Of a DNA stretch of 45,138 bases, positions 17,302 through 24,808 are shown in pieces. The position numbers and the translations under genes were made by a program. The notes below the pieces were generated by a model, which was given only the letters and a program-made list of their open reading frames with translations, ran no database searches and was not told where the DNA came from. Position 1 is the stretch's first letter; each line of letters opens with the position of its first letter. The DNA is from CAWCLK01 sp963796225 (GTDB lineage Bacteria > Actinomycetota > Nitriliruptoria > Nitriliruptorales > Nitriliruptoraceae): positions 1 through 45,138 of the forward strand of contig CAWCLK010000040.1 of assembly GCA_963796225.1 (NCBI GenBank), read 5' to 3'.

Positions 17302-18423
17302 ATGGTCGCCGATCCCGCTCCCGCCCCCGGCTCCGTCGAACGCCTCCGCGACGACGCACTGGGGTTCCTCCGCCGCTTCGGGCTGGTCACGGCGCTGTGG
17401 TCGACACTGCTCGCCGGTGCCGTGCCCGACCGTGGCGTCGGCGTCGACACCGTCCGTGCTGTGGGGCGGCATCGTGCTGCTGTGGGTCTGGGCGATCGCG
17501 TCCCAGTTCGTCGAGCCCCCGGTCGCCTGGTGGTGGGGGTGGCTGCTGGCCGCCTCGGCGATGGAGCTGCTCGGTCCGCTGGCGGGGACGCAGGGGTGGT
17601 CGTTGGTCGGCGGGGCGTCGTTCATCGTCCTGGCCGGCGTGGCCCTGTCGGGGCGACGCTGGTACGTGGTCGGCGCCGTGGCGTGGCTCAGCGTGATCGC
17701 GATCGCCCGCGGTTCGATCGCCACCGGCTGGAACGTCGGGGGTGGGATCGGGACGCTGCTGATCTTCGCCTTCGGGGCGCTGGCCCTGACCTGGCTGGTC
17801 GAGCTGCTGCAGGGCACGCTCGAGTCGCGCGACCGGCTGCAGGCCGCGCTGCTCGAGGCCGAGACGGCCGCGGCCCGCTCCTCCGAGCGCGCCGAGAGCG
17901 CCGCCCGGTTGCACGACACCGTGCTCCAGCACCTCACGGCCGTGGGGCGCGCCGACGACCTCGTGGCGGCACGTCGGCACGCCGTCCGGGCCCAGAACGA
18001 GCTGCGCGGGTTCCTGCGCACCCCCGGGGACGCCCGACACGTCGCTGCGCGCCGCGCTGGAGGCCACGGCGACCCGGGCTGCAGACGGGGTCGAGCTGTC
18101 GGTCGGCATGGTCGGCGACGCGCCCGTCGGCGAGCGCGAACGGCTGCTCCTCGACGCCACCGCCGAGGCGGTCCGCAACGCCGCACGCCACGCCGGCGGC
18201 CCCATCCGGGTGTTCGCCGAGGCGCAGCGGCGACGGCGACGTCGTGGTGTGGGTCAGCGACCGGGGCGACGGGTTCGACCTCGCCACGGTCCCCCCGGAC
18301 CGGCTCGGCGTGCGCGAGTCGATCGTCGGCCGCCTCGAACGCGCCGGCGGTGCCGCCGAGCTGCACTCGGGCGACGACGGCACCGAGTGGGAGCTGCGCC
18401 TGCCGCCACAACGGGACGGCTGA
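17302..18423 (+). pseudogene. NarL-partner sensor histidine kinase, broken by three frame shifts
   Basis: ATG 17302 begins a kinase that can only be read by changing frame three times. The first segment (VERLRDDALGFLRRFGLVTALW) lies before about 17450. The second has about five membrane helices and the HisKA_3 H-box RLHDTVLQHLTA. A third from about 18030 carries ERLLLDATAEAVRNAARHAGG. A fourth from about 18230 has the ATP lid SDRGDGFDLATVPPDRLGV. Each shift equals one extra base, so total length stays a multiple of three. The intact residues on both sides suggest base-call errors rather than decay. Its likely partner is the response regulator at 13248. Confidence 0.8.
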
Positions 18424-18489
18424 CGTCCCACGACGGCAACCGACGGGCACGACCAGGCGTCACACCCACAGGGGCACGAGAGGCGAACC

Positions 18490-19447
18490 ATGCGACGCGA
18501 CGACCACGGACGGCGTCGACGCGCGTCTGCCTCCCTCGTCGCGATGGCACTGGCGACCGCGTGCATGACCGCCCCGCAGGCGCGACCGGGGAGCTTTTCT
18601 GACGGGTCGTCAGAAACGGGTAGGACTCGCGACGACACCATCGGTCCGGGAGGATGCCGACTGCCTGCTGGGATGGGAGTTCGACGGGGTGTTCGTCGAG
18701 GACACGTGCCGACCGGTCCTCGACGCCATCGGGGAGCGCCCCGTGGCGATCGGCGGGGACCCGGGGGTCCCGCGGGAGGCGCGTGCCATCGACGGGGTGT
18801 CGCCACACCTGCTCGTGGCCATCCGCGCCGTGTCCGCTGTGTGCGGCGACGGGGCACGCTGGGTGGGCGGCGTCGTCCACGTACCGGACCGCTCGCTGGC
18901 GGACGAGCTCGTCCTCTCGGTCGCCGCGTGCCGATCGCTGCAGGCTCCCCATCGCGACGACCAGTCGTGCGAGGAGGGTGGACCCGCACGGCACCAGGGC
19001 TTCCTGGACGAGGACACCTACGCCGTCGACTTCGGGTGGTTCCCGCAGGTGGTCCAGCAGGTGAACGCCGACCTGGCCGGCGGGGTCGACTCCCCGCACG
19101 CAGACCCGACAGCAGCCATCGCCGACTTCGAGCGTCGGGTGGGGTTCCCCGACTGCTGGAACCGGCCCTCACACCTCCAGCTCTGCAGGATCGGCCACGC
19201 GCCTTTCGGGGCCACGTCGTCGGACATGGTCGTGGTCGAGGGCGTGACCCAGACCCGGAACGCCGACGTCGGCTTCGACAGCCAGGCCTACGCCTGGACG
19301 GTCGAGCAGCTGGGCGGTGGGCCCGGGTGGTGGGTGACGCGCAGGAGCCATCAGCCGTCCCGCTACCTCTCCGACCTCGAGGCCGAGCAGGTCTGGGAGG
19401 CGTGCTGCTCCGAGGTCGTGGTCACGACGGGCGCTGTGCCGCGCTAA
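18490..19447 (+). CDS. putative lipoprotein of unknown function, frame break near 18645
   Basis: ATG 18490 opens a basic, then hydrophobic N-terminus (RRRRASASLVAMALATAC) with a plausible lipobox LATAC. After TRDDTIGPG the reading moves to the next frame (EDADCLLGWEFDGVFVEDTC...) and runs to the TAA at 19447. The span is a multiple of three plus one. The body (about 260 residues) has several Cys and Trp but no recognised domain. Palindrome TCTGACGGGTCGTCAGA sits inside the N-terminal coding part. An alternative is therefore that the real gene starts downstream, at GTG 18689, and that 18490-18590 is not translated with it. Confidence 0.55.
18597..18615. promoter_or_regulatory. palindromic operator candidate, site 1
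   Basis: Arms TCTGACG and CGTCAGA around GGT form a perfect palindrome; flanking T/A pairs extend each arm. The same 17-bp core appears in reverse orientation at 19448-19464. The size and symmetry suit a TetR-family repressor. No TetR gene is in the window. Confidence 0.6.
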
Positions 19448-19465
19448 TCTGACGACCCGTCAGAT
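19447..19465. promoter_or_regulatory. palindromic operator candidate, site 2, upstream of the CoA transferase
   Basis: ATCTGACG-ACC-CGTCAGAT is a perfect 8-bp inverted repeat. It overlaps a -10-like TAATCT (19445-19450) and lies 15 nt before ATG 19481. An additional half-site CGTCAGA follows at 19469. The core is the reverse complement of site 1. Confidence 0.65.
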
Positions 19466-19480
19466 CACGTCAGAGGAGCC

Positions 19481-20725
19481 ATGGCACACGAGGACGCCCC
19501 GCTCGCCGGGGTGCGGGTGATCGAGCTGTCGATCGCGGGACCGGCCGGCACGACCACGCACCTGGCCGACCTCGGGGCCGAGGTCATCAAGGTCGAGCCG
19601 CCGTCCGGCGACTACATCCGGCAGATGACCTGGCCCATCATCGAGGGCACCTCGCTGATGCACCTGCACCTCAACCGCGGCAAGAAGTCGGTGGTGCTGG
19701 ACCTGCGCACCGATGCGGGGCGCGAGGTGTTCCTCGACCTCTGCGACACCGCCGACGTCGTGCTCGAGGCCATGCGCCCGGGCGTGCTCGACCGGCGGGG
19801 CGTGGGCTACGAGGTGCTGCGTGAACGCAACCCGTCGATCGTGTTCTGCTCGCTGTCGGGCTACGGGATGACCGGCCCCTACACCACGATGCCGAGCCAC
19901 GGCATCGCCTACGACACGTGGGCCGGGGTGGTGACCCCCGAGGTCGACGAGGACGGGTTCACCGTCATCCCCGAACACGTCTCCATCGGCATGTACGCCG
20001 CCCCGATGATCGCGGCCACCTCGATCCTCGCGGGCGTGGTGCGGGCACGGTCCACGGGCGAGGGCTGCTTCATGGAGCTGGGCCAGTCCGACGCCGCCGC
20101 CTTCTTCGACTGGTACCGGTCCGAGACCTGGCTGGCCTACCGCCGCCCCGAGGACGAGGTGACCGGCAACCCCTCCGACGACTTCGTCCGCCGCGCCCCG
20201 GGGACCGCCGGCATGCGCGAGGGCGTGCGCTACCAGATCTACGAGACCGCCGACGGGCACGTGCTGTTCATGGCGTCCGAGCAGGCCTTCTGGCGCAACT
20301 TCTGCGAGGCGCTGGACCGCATGGACCTGTTCGAGCGCTGGCCCGGCGCGACCTACGCCGACCACGCCCGCGGCAACCGCGAGCTGCAGGCCGAGCTGCG
20401 CGACATCTTCAAGCAGCGCACCTCGGCCGACTGGATCACCTGGTCCGACGAGGTCAACACGCCGATCGCGCCGGTCAACTCGCCGCAGACGCTGCCCGAC
20501 GACCCGCAGTTCCGCGAACGCTTCCCCCTGCTGCCGCACGAACGCCACGGGGCGGACATGCTGCCGTTCCCGGTGAAGTTCGCCGGCGAGTCGCTGCCCG
20601 CCCCGTCGTGGGCGCCCACCGTCGGGCAGCACACCGACCAGGTGCTGGCCGACCTGCTCGGCCACGGCGAGGCGACCCGCGCCGAGTTGCGGGCCCGCGG
20701 GGCGTTCGGCGACCCTGCGGCGTGA
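19481..20725 (+). CDS. CaiB/BaiF family (class III) CoA transferase
   Basis: A 414-residue class III CoA transferase. Family hallmarks are the N-terminal LAGVRVIELSIAGPAGTTTHLADLGAEVIKVEPP, NRGKKSVVLDLRT, and SGYGMTGPY after the mid-domain. The family's catalytic Asp usually lies about residue 165-170 near the ...E-x-G-x-G-x-x-x-E/D motif. Here the region reads STGEGCFMELGQSDAAAF, so catalytic assignment needs an alignment. It transfers CoA between carboxylic acids; the substrate is unknown. RBS GAGGAG precedes ATG 19481. The thioesterase start overlaps its stop, so the pair may act on one acyl-CoA pathway under the palindromic operator. Confidence 0.9.
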   Translation: MAHEDAPLAGVRVIELSIAGPAGTTTHLADLGAEVIKVEPPSGDYIRQMTWPIIEGTSLMHLHLNRGKKSVVLDLRTDAGREVFLDLCDTADVVLEAMRPGVLDRRGVGYEVLRERNPSIVFCSLSGYGMTGPYTTMPSHGIAYDTWAGVVTPEVDEDGFTVIPEHVSIGMYAAPMIAATSILAGVVRARSTGEGCFMELGQSDAAAFFDWYRSETWLAYRRPEDEVTGNPSDDFVRRAPGTAGMREGVRYQIYETADGHVLFMASEQAFWRNFCEALDRMDLFERWPGATYADHARGNRELQAELRDIFKQRTSADWITWSDEVNTPIAPVNSPQTLPDDPQFRERFPLLPHERHGADMLPFPVKFAGESLPAPSWAPTVGQHTDQVLADLLGHGEATRAELRARGAFGDPAA

Positions 20726-21195
20726 CGCCGACCCCCGACACCGAACCGCCCCCTCCCGACGACGGCCACGAGCCCGCGGGGCTGGCGCGCGTCCGGATGA
20801 TGGTCACGGGCGAGCGCGCCACACCGGGGATGTGGGCGACCCTCGGCATGCGCCTGGTCGAGGTCGAGCTCGGCCGGACCGTCGTCGAGGTGGTCCCCGG
20901 GCCGCGGCACGCCAACGGCAACGACATCGGCCACGGTGGGCTCGTCGCCGCGATGGCGGACTCCGCGACCGGGGCCGCCGTCTCCACCACGCTGGACGCC
21001 GGCTGGCGGATCTCCACCGTCGACCTGCAGGTCGACTACCTGCGCCCCGTGGCCCTGTCCCACGGCGTCGTCCGCGCCACCGGCACGGTGGCCCAGCGCG
21101 GTCGGCGGCTGGCCCACGCCGACTGCACCGTCACCGTCGGCGACCGCCCCGTGGCCACCGCCCGGGCGATCTTCGCGGTCTTCCGCCGCGGCTAG
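20722..21195 (+). CDS. PaaI-family hotdog-fold acyl-CoA thioesterase
   Basis: A 157-residue hotdog protein. The PaaI-like signature HANGNDIGHGGLVAAMADSATG covers the active-site helix, followed by STVDLQVDYLRP, the typical central strand. It likely hydrolyses an acyl- or aryl-CoA thioester. GTG 20722 overlaps the stop of the CoA transferase, so the two genes are translationally coupled. Confidence 0.88.
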   Translation: MTPTPDTEPPPPDDGHEPAGLARVRMMVTGERATPGMWATLGMRLVEVELGRTVVEVVPGPRHANGNDIGHGGLVAAMADSATGAAVSTTLDAGWRISTVDLQVDYLRPVALSHGVVRATGTVAQRGRRLAHADCTVTVGDRPVATARAIFAVFRRG

Positions 21196-21689
21196 CCCGT
21201 CGGCAGCGCGTCGCCCCACGCGTCGGGGCCACGCACGTCGACCTCGTCGAAGCTGGCCCACAGGTCGAGGGTGAGGTCGTCCGCCTCGAGGTGCAGGTGC
21301 AGGTGGTGGCGGATGCCGTCGCCGACCGAGGCCTGGCCGCGCATCGACAGGCGAGGGCTGATCGCATCGAGGTCGGCGGGGCGCTCGGGCAGTGGGTCCC
21401 CGGTGGTGGTCCCCCCGTCGAACAGGGCGACCACGTCCGGCAGCTGGTCCTCGGCGAACTCCCGCACGACCGGCCCGTCGGCGGTGTCCTCGACCAGGGA
21501 GGCCGCGACCGCGGAGATCGGATGGAGCAGCACCTGCAGTCGCCGATCGTCCCGGGTCGGGTCGGGATGCACGTCGGCGGCCGGTTCGACGGTCAGGGCG
21601 AGCACCCGGAACCGGATGTCGATCTCGGCGCCCCACACGGGCCCGGAGGCGAGCAGGTCACGCAGCTGGTCGCGGTCGACCTCGGGCAC
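21192..21689 (-). CDS. hypothetical protein
   Basis: A 165-residue soluble protein with no recognised family. It is acidic, with no signal or membrane helix. GTG 21689 is preceded on the minus strand by AGAAAGG. Its stop overlaps that of the thioesterase, with which it is convergent. Sustained amino-acid composition with sensible hydrophobic/charged alternation (DIRFRVLALTVEP, HHLHLHLEADDLTLDLW) supports it as a real gene. Confidence 0.65.
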   Translation of the reverse strand: MPEVDRDQLRDLLASGPVWGAEIDIRFRVLALTVEPAADVHPDPTRDDRRLQVLLHPISAVAASLVEDTADGPVVREFAEDQLPDVVALFDGGTTTGDPLPERPADLDAISPRLSMRGQASVGDGIRHHLHLHLEADDLTLDLWASFDEVDVRGPDAWGDALPTG

Positions 21690-21938
21690 GCGGCAGCCTT
21701 TCTCCCCGGGATCTGCCGGGGGCGGACGTTCGACCGTAGTGCGCCTGCTGGGGGCCGTTCGGCCGTGGTGGTCGCCCCTGACCGTGGGTGCGTCGGCTTC
21801 GTACGTTGAGTGACAGCTTGGCCCTGCCCCCGCCGAGGACGTGTCACCCCGGAACCGACGCGTCGACGTCACCCCGCCGCTCTGGCGGGACCCCCGGGAC
21901 CAGACCGGACACCGACTCCTCGAGGCAGGACCCCCACC
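21690..21938. other. 249-bp intergenic region between divergent genes
   Basis: This holds the promoters of the hypothetical gene at 21689 (minus) and the secreted protein at 21939 (plus). I see no clear -35/-10 pair, palindrome or hairpin. GGAACC near 21849 has no matching -10 at ECF spacing. Confidence 0.5.
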
Positions 21939-22862
21939 GTGGCCCCACTGGCGACGACCCGCAGCATCGTCCGTCGACTCACCGACCCCGAGCGCCCACG
22001 GGTCGCCGTCGGGCTGATGGTGCTGGCCAGCTCGCTGCTGTTCGCGGCCGTGCTGGTCGCCCTGCCGTCGCCGGCGGAGGGGACCGACAGCGACCCGGTC
22101 GTCGACGTGGACACGGTGACGTCCAGCACCGAGCTGATCAGCGCGCCCGGCAAGGTCGTGCTCCCGATGCCACGCAACGACCAGCACCGAGGGTCGGTGA
22201 TCGTCAACCACCGTCGTGCCGGCGTCGACGTGAAGGCCAAGCTGGCCAACGGGAAGGGGCTGTCGGTCGAGCTCACCGAGGCCGGGCCGCGGGCCACCAA
22301 CGTGACGGTCAGCAGCGAGGCCGTCCACATGTGCGGTCGCTACGCCGGCACCCTGATCCTGCAGGCCAGCGCCCCCGACGCCCCCACCGACATCGTCGTG
22401 CTGGACGTCCGATACGCCGAGTGCGGCGACGCCGAGGCCCCCACGATGGCGCCCGACAGCGTGAACGACACCTCGCCGACCTGGGCCGACGACGGCCGCG
22501 CCCCGTGGAAGCACTCCACCCCGAGCGCGCCCCCGCCCCCGCCGCCGGCACCGGAGCCGCAGCCGCAGCCGCAGACCGCGGAGGCCGCCGCGGCACCCGC
22601 GCCGACGACCGAGGACTCGTCCTCGTCGGAGCCCGTCGTCACCGAGGTCCTGGACCCCAAGCCCGAGGACACGAGCAGCGAGACCGCCTCCCCGGAACCC
22701 GAGGACACGAGCAGCGACACCGCCTCGCCGGAACCCGAGCCGACGGCGACCAGCGAGCCCACGTCCGATCCCTCGCCCACCAGCGAGCCGACGACGACCG
22801 CGGCGGACACGTCGTCCGACACGACCTCGCCGTCACCGACCACGTCGTCGACGTCGGGCTGA
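21939..22862 (+). CDS. membrane-anchored extracytoplasmic protein with Pro/Ser/Thr/Glu tail
   Basis: The 307-residue product has an N-terminal signal anchor (VAVGLMVLASSLLFAAVLVAL), a beta-rich domain of about 130 residues with two Cys (VHMCGRYAG and RYAECGDAE) and a low-complexity tail. The tail includes a 36-bp tandem duplication at 22662-22733 encoding PEDTSSETASPE / PEDTSSDTASPE. No family is recognised. The tail resembles cell-wall-spanning or glycosylated linkers, but there is no sorting signal at the end. GTG 21939 is the first start that places the hydrophobic segment at the N-terminus. Confidence 0.7.
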   Translation: MAPLATTRSIVRRLTDPERPRVAVGLMVLASSLLFAAVLVALPSPAEGTDSDPVVDVDTVTSSTELISAPGKVVLPMPRNDQHRGSVIVNHRRAGVDVKAKLANGKGLSVELTEAGPRATNVTVSSEAVHMCGRYAGTLILQASAPDAPTDIVVLDVRYAECGDAEAPTMAPDSVNDTSPTWADDGRAPWKHSTPSAPPPPPPAPEPQPQPQTAEAAAAPAPTTEDSSSSEPVVTEVLDPKPEDTSSETASPEPEDTSSDTASPEPEPTATSEPTSDPSPTSEPTTTAADTSSDTTSPSPTTSSTSG

Positions 22863-22908
22863 CCACGCCGTCCCGACGACCAGCAGGCTCCCCACCATCA
22901 CCCCACCA

Positions 22909-23208
22909 CTACGCCGGGCGGGGGTAACGCAGGACGGTGATCGTGCCCTCGCGGTCGAAGGCCGCGGCCATGCGCCCGTTGGCGCTGGTCGCGTTGACCT
23001 TCGTGGGCCCGTAGATCTCGCCGGACGGGCCCGGGACCGCGATGTTCTGGAAGCACTCGTTCCAGGTCGGCACCACCAGCTCGGGCAGGCTCGGTGGCGG
23101 TGGCGGGGCGGGGACCTGCTGTGCCAGGGCCGGAGCCGCCACCGACCCCAGCAGGAGGCCGGCGGCGACCACCACGCCGGTCAGCGTGGTGCGGGCGTGG
23201 GTCCTCAC
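22909..23208 (-). CDS. short secreted protein, possibly the N-terminal piece of a larger one
   Basis: A 99-residue product with a clean signal peptide (TTLTGVVVAAGLLLGSVAAPALA), a Pro-rich linker and about 55 residues with the segment NGRMAAAFDREGTITVLRYPRP. That ending looks like the first strand of a beta-rich or sugar-active domain, then stops at TAG 22909. The protein may be complete or truncated. GTG 23208 overlaps the stop of the fatty-acid hydroxylase gene as GTGA, so it is the third gene of the GntR operon. Confidence 0.65.
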   Translation of the reverse strand: MRTHARTTLTGVVVAAGLLLGSVAAPALAQQVPAPPPPPSLPELVVPTWNECFQNIAVPGPSGEIYGPTKVNATSANGRMAAAFDREGTITVLRYPRPA

Positions 23209-23909
23209 GCGCCCTGCTGCTGGGCCGTGCCGAGGATGTCCCGGACCGTCGGCGAGGTCTCGACCTCGGACGGGTCCGGGGTCGTGCGGAAGGCGATGTC
23301 GGGGTAGGTCGCGGTGAACGCGAACCAGTAGTTCTCGTTCTTGTAGTGGTGCAGCCGGTGGTGGGTCCACAGCGTCCGGTACAGCCACCGCTTCGGGCGG
23401 TAGTCGGTGTGGACGAGGTAGTGGGTCCACTCGTAGACGATGCCGATGAACCCGATGGTGACCAGGAACGTCAGGCCCAGGCTGACCCGCGGGAAGGCGA
23501 ACTGGGCGGCGAGCACCACCAGCACGGCGAGCTGCACGACGACCACGGTGGGCAGGAAGGTCAGCTCCATCACCCGTGGGTCGGCGTGGTGCTCACGGTG
23601 CTTGCGGGCGAACAGCGGGTCGAACGTGAAGCGCCCGACCTTGACCGGCTTCATGTGCAGCAGGGTGATGTGGGCGGTCCACTCGACGAAGGGCTGCGCG
23701 ACGATCATGCCCACGGCGACGTAGAGGTCCACCATCGTCCAGCCCGCGGTCAGCGAGCGGGCGATCACGGCGCCGAGCAGCAGCGCCGAGATGATGCGGG
23801 GCGAGGGCCAGCGGGTGAACTCGGTGAAGGCCTCGCCCAGCGTGATGCTGCGCCGCTTGCGACCGTCGGTGGTGCCGGGGCGGTCCCCGGTCGTCGTGGT
23901 GGTGCTCAT
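23205..23909 (-). CDS. fatty acid hydroxylase/sterol desaturase family protein
   Basis: A 234-residue integral membrane di-iron enzyme of the fatty acid hydroxylase superfamily. Histidine clusters are HREHH near residue 103, HYLVHTDY, and THHRLHHY, interspersed with hydrophobic helices. It likely hydroxylates or desaturates a lipid (carotenoid, fatty acid or sterol-like); the substrate cannot be told from sequence. ATG 23909 is 2 bp after the gntR stop, so it is co-transcribed with its probable regulator. Confidence 0.87.
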   Translation of the reverse strand: MSTTTTTGDRPGTTDGRKRRSITLGEAFTEFTRWPSPRIISALLLGAVIARSLTAGWTMVDLYVAVGMIVAQPFVEWTAHITLLHMKPVKVGRFTFDPLFARKHREHHADPRVMELTFLPTVVVVQLAVLVVLAAQFAFPRVSLGLTFLVTIGFIGIVYEWTHYLVHTDYRPKRWLYRTLWTHHRLHHYKNENYWFAFTATYPDIAFRTTPDPSEVETSPTVRDILGTAQQQGA

Positions 23910-23911
23910 CG

Positions 23912-24658
23912 TCAGGCGTCCTCGTCGGTCGGGTCGGGGGTGGCGAGCAGCTCGTCGATGAGGGAGACGGTGGCGGTCGTGCCGTGGTCGACGACGGTGC
24001 GGACGGCGGCTGCGGCGGCGTCCGGGTCGCCTGCCCGGACGGCCGCGGCGACGCCGGCGTAGCCGTCCACGTCGGCGACCTCGGCGCGCATGACCACGAC
24101 CAGGGCGTCCATGACCGGCTCGTAGGCGCGGCGCAGGGCGTTGAACAGCAGGCGGTGCACGACGTTGTGCGACGCGTCGACGACGCGGTCCCAGAAGTCC
24201 AACGCCAGGCGCTGTCGTTCGCGGTCGTCGGTGGCCTCACGCAGGGCGTCGACCAGGGCGTCCATGACCGCGAGGTCCTCGACCGTGGCACGTCGGGCGG
24301 CCCCGGCCGCGACGGGCGGACCGAAGTCGCGACGGGCCTCGACGATGCCGCGGGCCACCTCGAGGTCCAGGTCGCCGTTGCGGTCCAGCAGCAGCTGGCT
24401 GAGCAGGTCCGGCCCGGCGGTCCGGCGGTAGTCGTTGACCAGCGTCGCCCCGCCGTGGCGGATCTGGACCAGCCCGGCGTGGGCCAGCCGCTTGAGGGCC
24501 TCGCGGACCACGGGCCGGGACACGCCGAGGCCCTCGGCCAGCGACCGCTCCGACGGCATGGCCTCGCCGGCGGTGACCTCGCCTTCGACGATGGAGGCCA
24601 CCAGCCGCTCGTACACCTCGTCGGAGGCCGAGGAACGGGCGATGGGCTGCAGGTCCAT
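23912..24658 (-). CDS. GntR-family (FadR/FCD subfamily) transcriptional regulator
   Basis: A 248-residue regulator. The N-terminal winged HTH is ERLVASIVEGEVTAGEAMPS then ERSLAEGLGVSRPVVREAL, the classic GntR signature. The C-terminal all-helical FCD domain has the metal/ligand pattern D-x3-H near VVDASHN, and HGTTATVSL near the end. It heads an operon with the fatty acid hydroxylase. A site close to the FadR-family consensus lies about 70 bp upstream, suggesting autoregulation. Confidence 0.9.
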   Translation of the reverse strand: MDLQPIARSSASDEVYERLVASIVEGEVTAGEAMPSERSLAEGLGVSRPVVREALKRLAHAGLVQIRHGGATLVNDYRRTAGPDLLSQLLLDRNGDLDLEVARGIVEARRDFGPPVAAGAARRATVEDLAVMDALVDALREATDDRERQRLALDFWDRVVDASHNVVHRLLFNALRRAYEPVMDALVVVMRAEVADVDGYAGVAAAVRAGDPDAAAAAVRTVVDHGTTATVSLIDELLATPDPTDEDA

Positions 24659-24728
24659 GCGGGGCGACCTCGTCGGGTGCGGGGACACACGGAGGCGCAT
24701 GCTGCCACAGACTGGACAACAGGTCAAC

Positions 24729-24739
24729 AGGTCAGACCA
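24729..24739 (-). promoter_or_regulatory. candidate FadR/GntR operator
   Basis: On the minus strand TGGTCTGACCT matches the FadR-subfamily consensus TGGTNNNACCA at all but the last base. It lies in the divergent gap between the GntR gene and the secreted protein, next to two AACAGGTC direct repeats at 24711-24728. Confidence 0.5.
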
Positions 24740-24774
24740 GTTGCACTCTGCGGGTCGCCGCGTGTGGCATACTG

Positions 24775-24788
24775 ATACCCATTGGTAT
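24775..24788. promoter_or_regulatory. palindrome ATACC-CATT-GGTAT upstream of the secreted protein
   Basis: A perfect 5-bp inverted repeat with a 4-nt centre, in an AT-richer patch 20 nt before GTG 24809. It could be an operator for the large secreted protein or for the divergent GntR gene. Confidence 0.4.
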
Positions 24789-24808
24789 TCGAGTGTGGAG
24801 GGGATGCC

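Noticed and set aside
22662..22733. 36-bp tandem repeat considered as CRISPR-like or regulatory
   Set aside because: There are only two in-frame copies, no spacers, and they encode a Pro/Ser/Thr/Glu tail; it is an ordinary coding duplication.
24741..24773. Sigma-70 promoter TTGCAC...CATACT for the secreted protein
   Set aside because: The spacing is 21 bp, outside the usual 16-19, so I do not call it a promoter.
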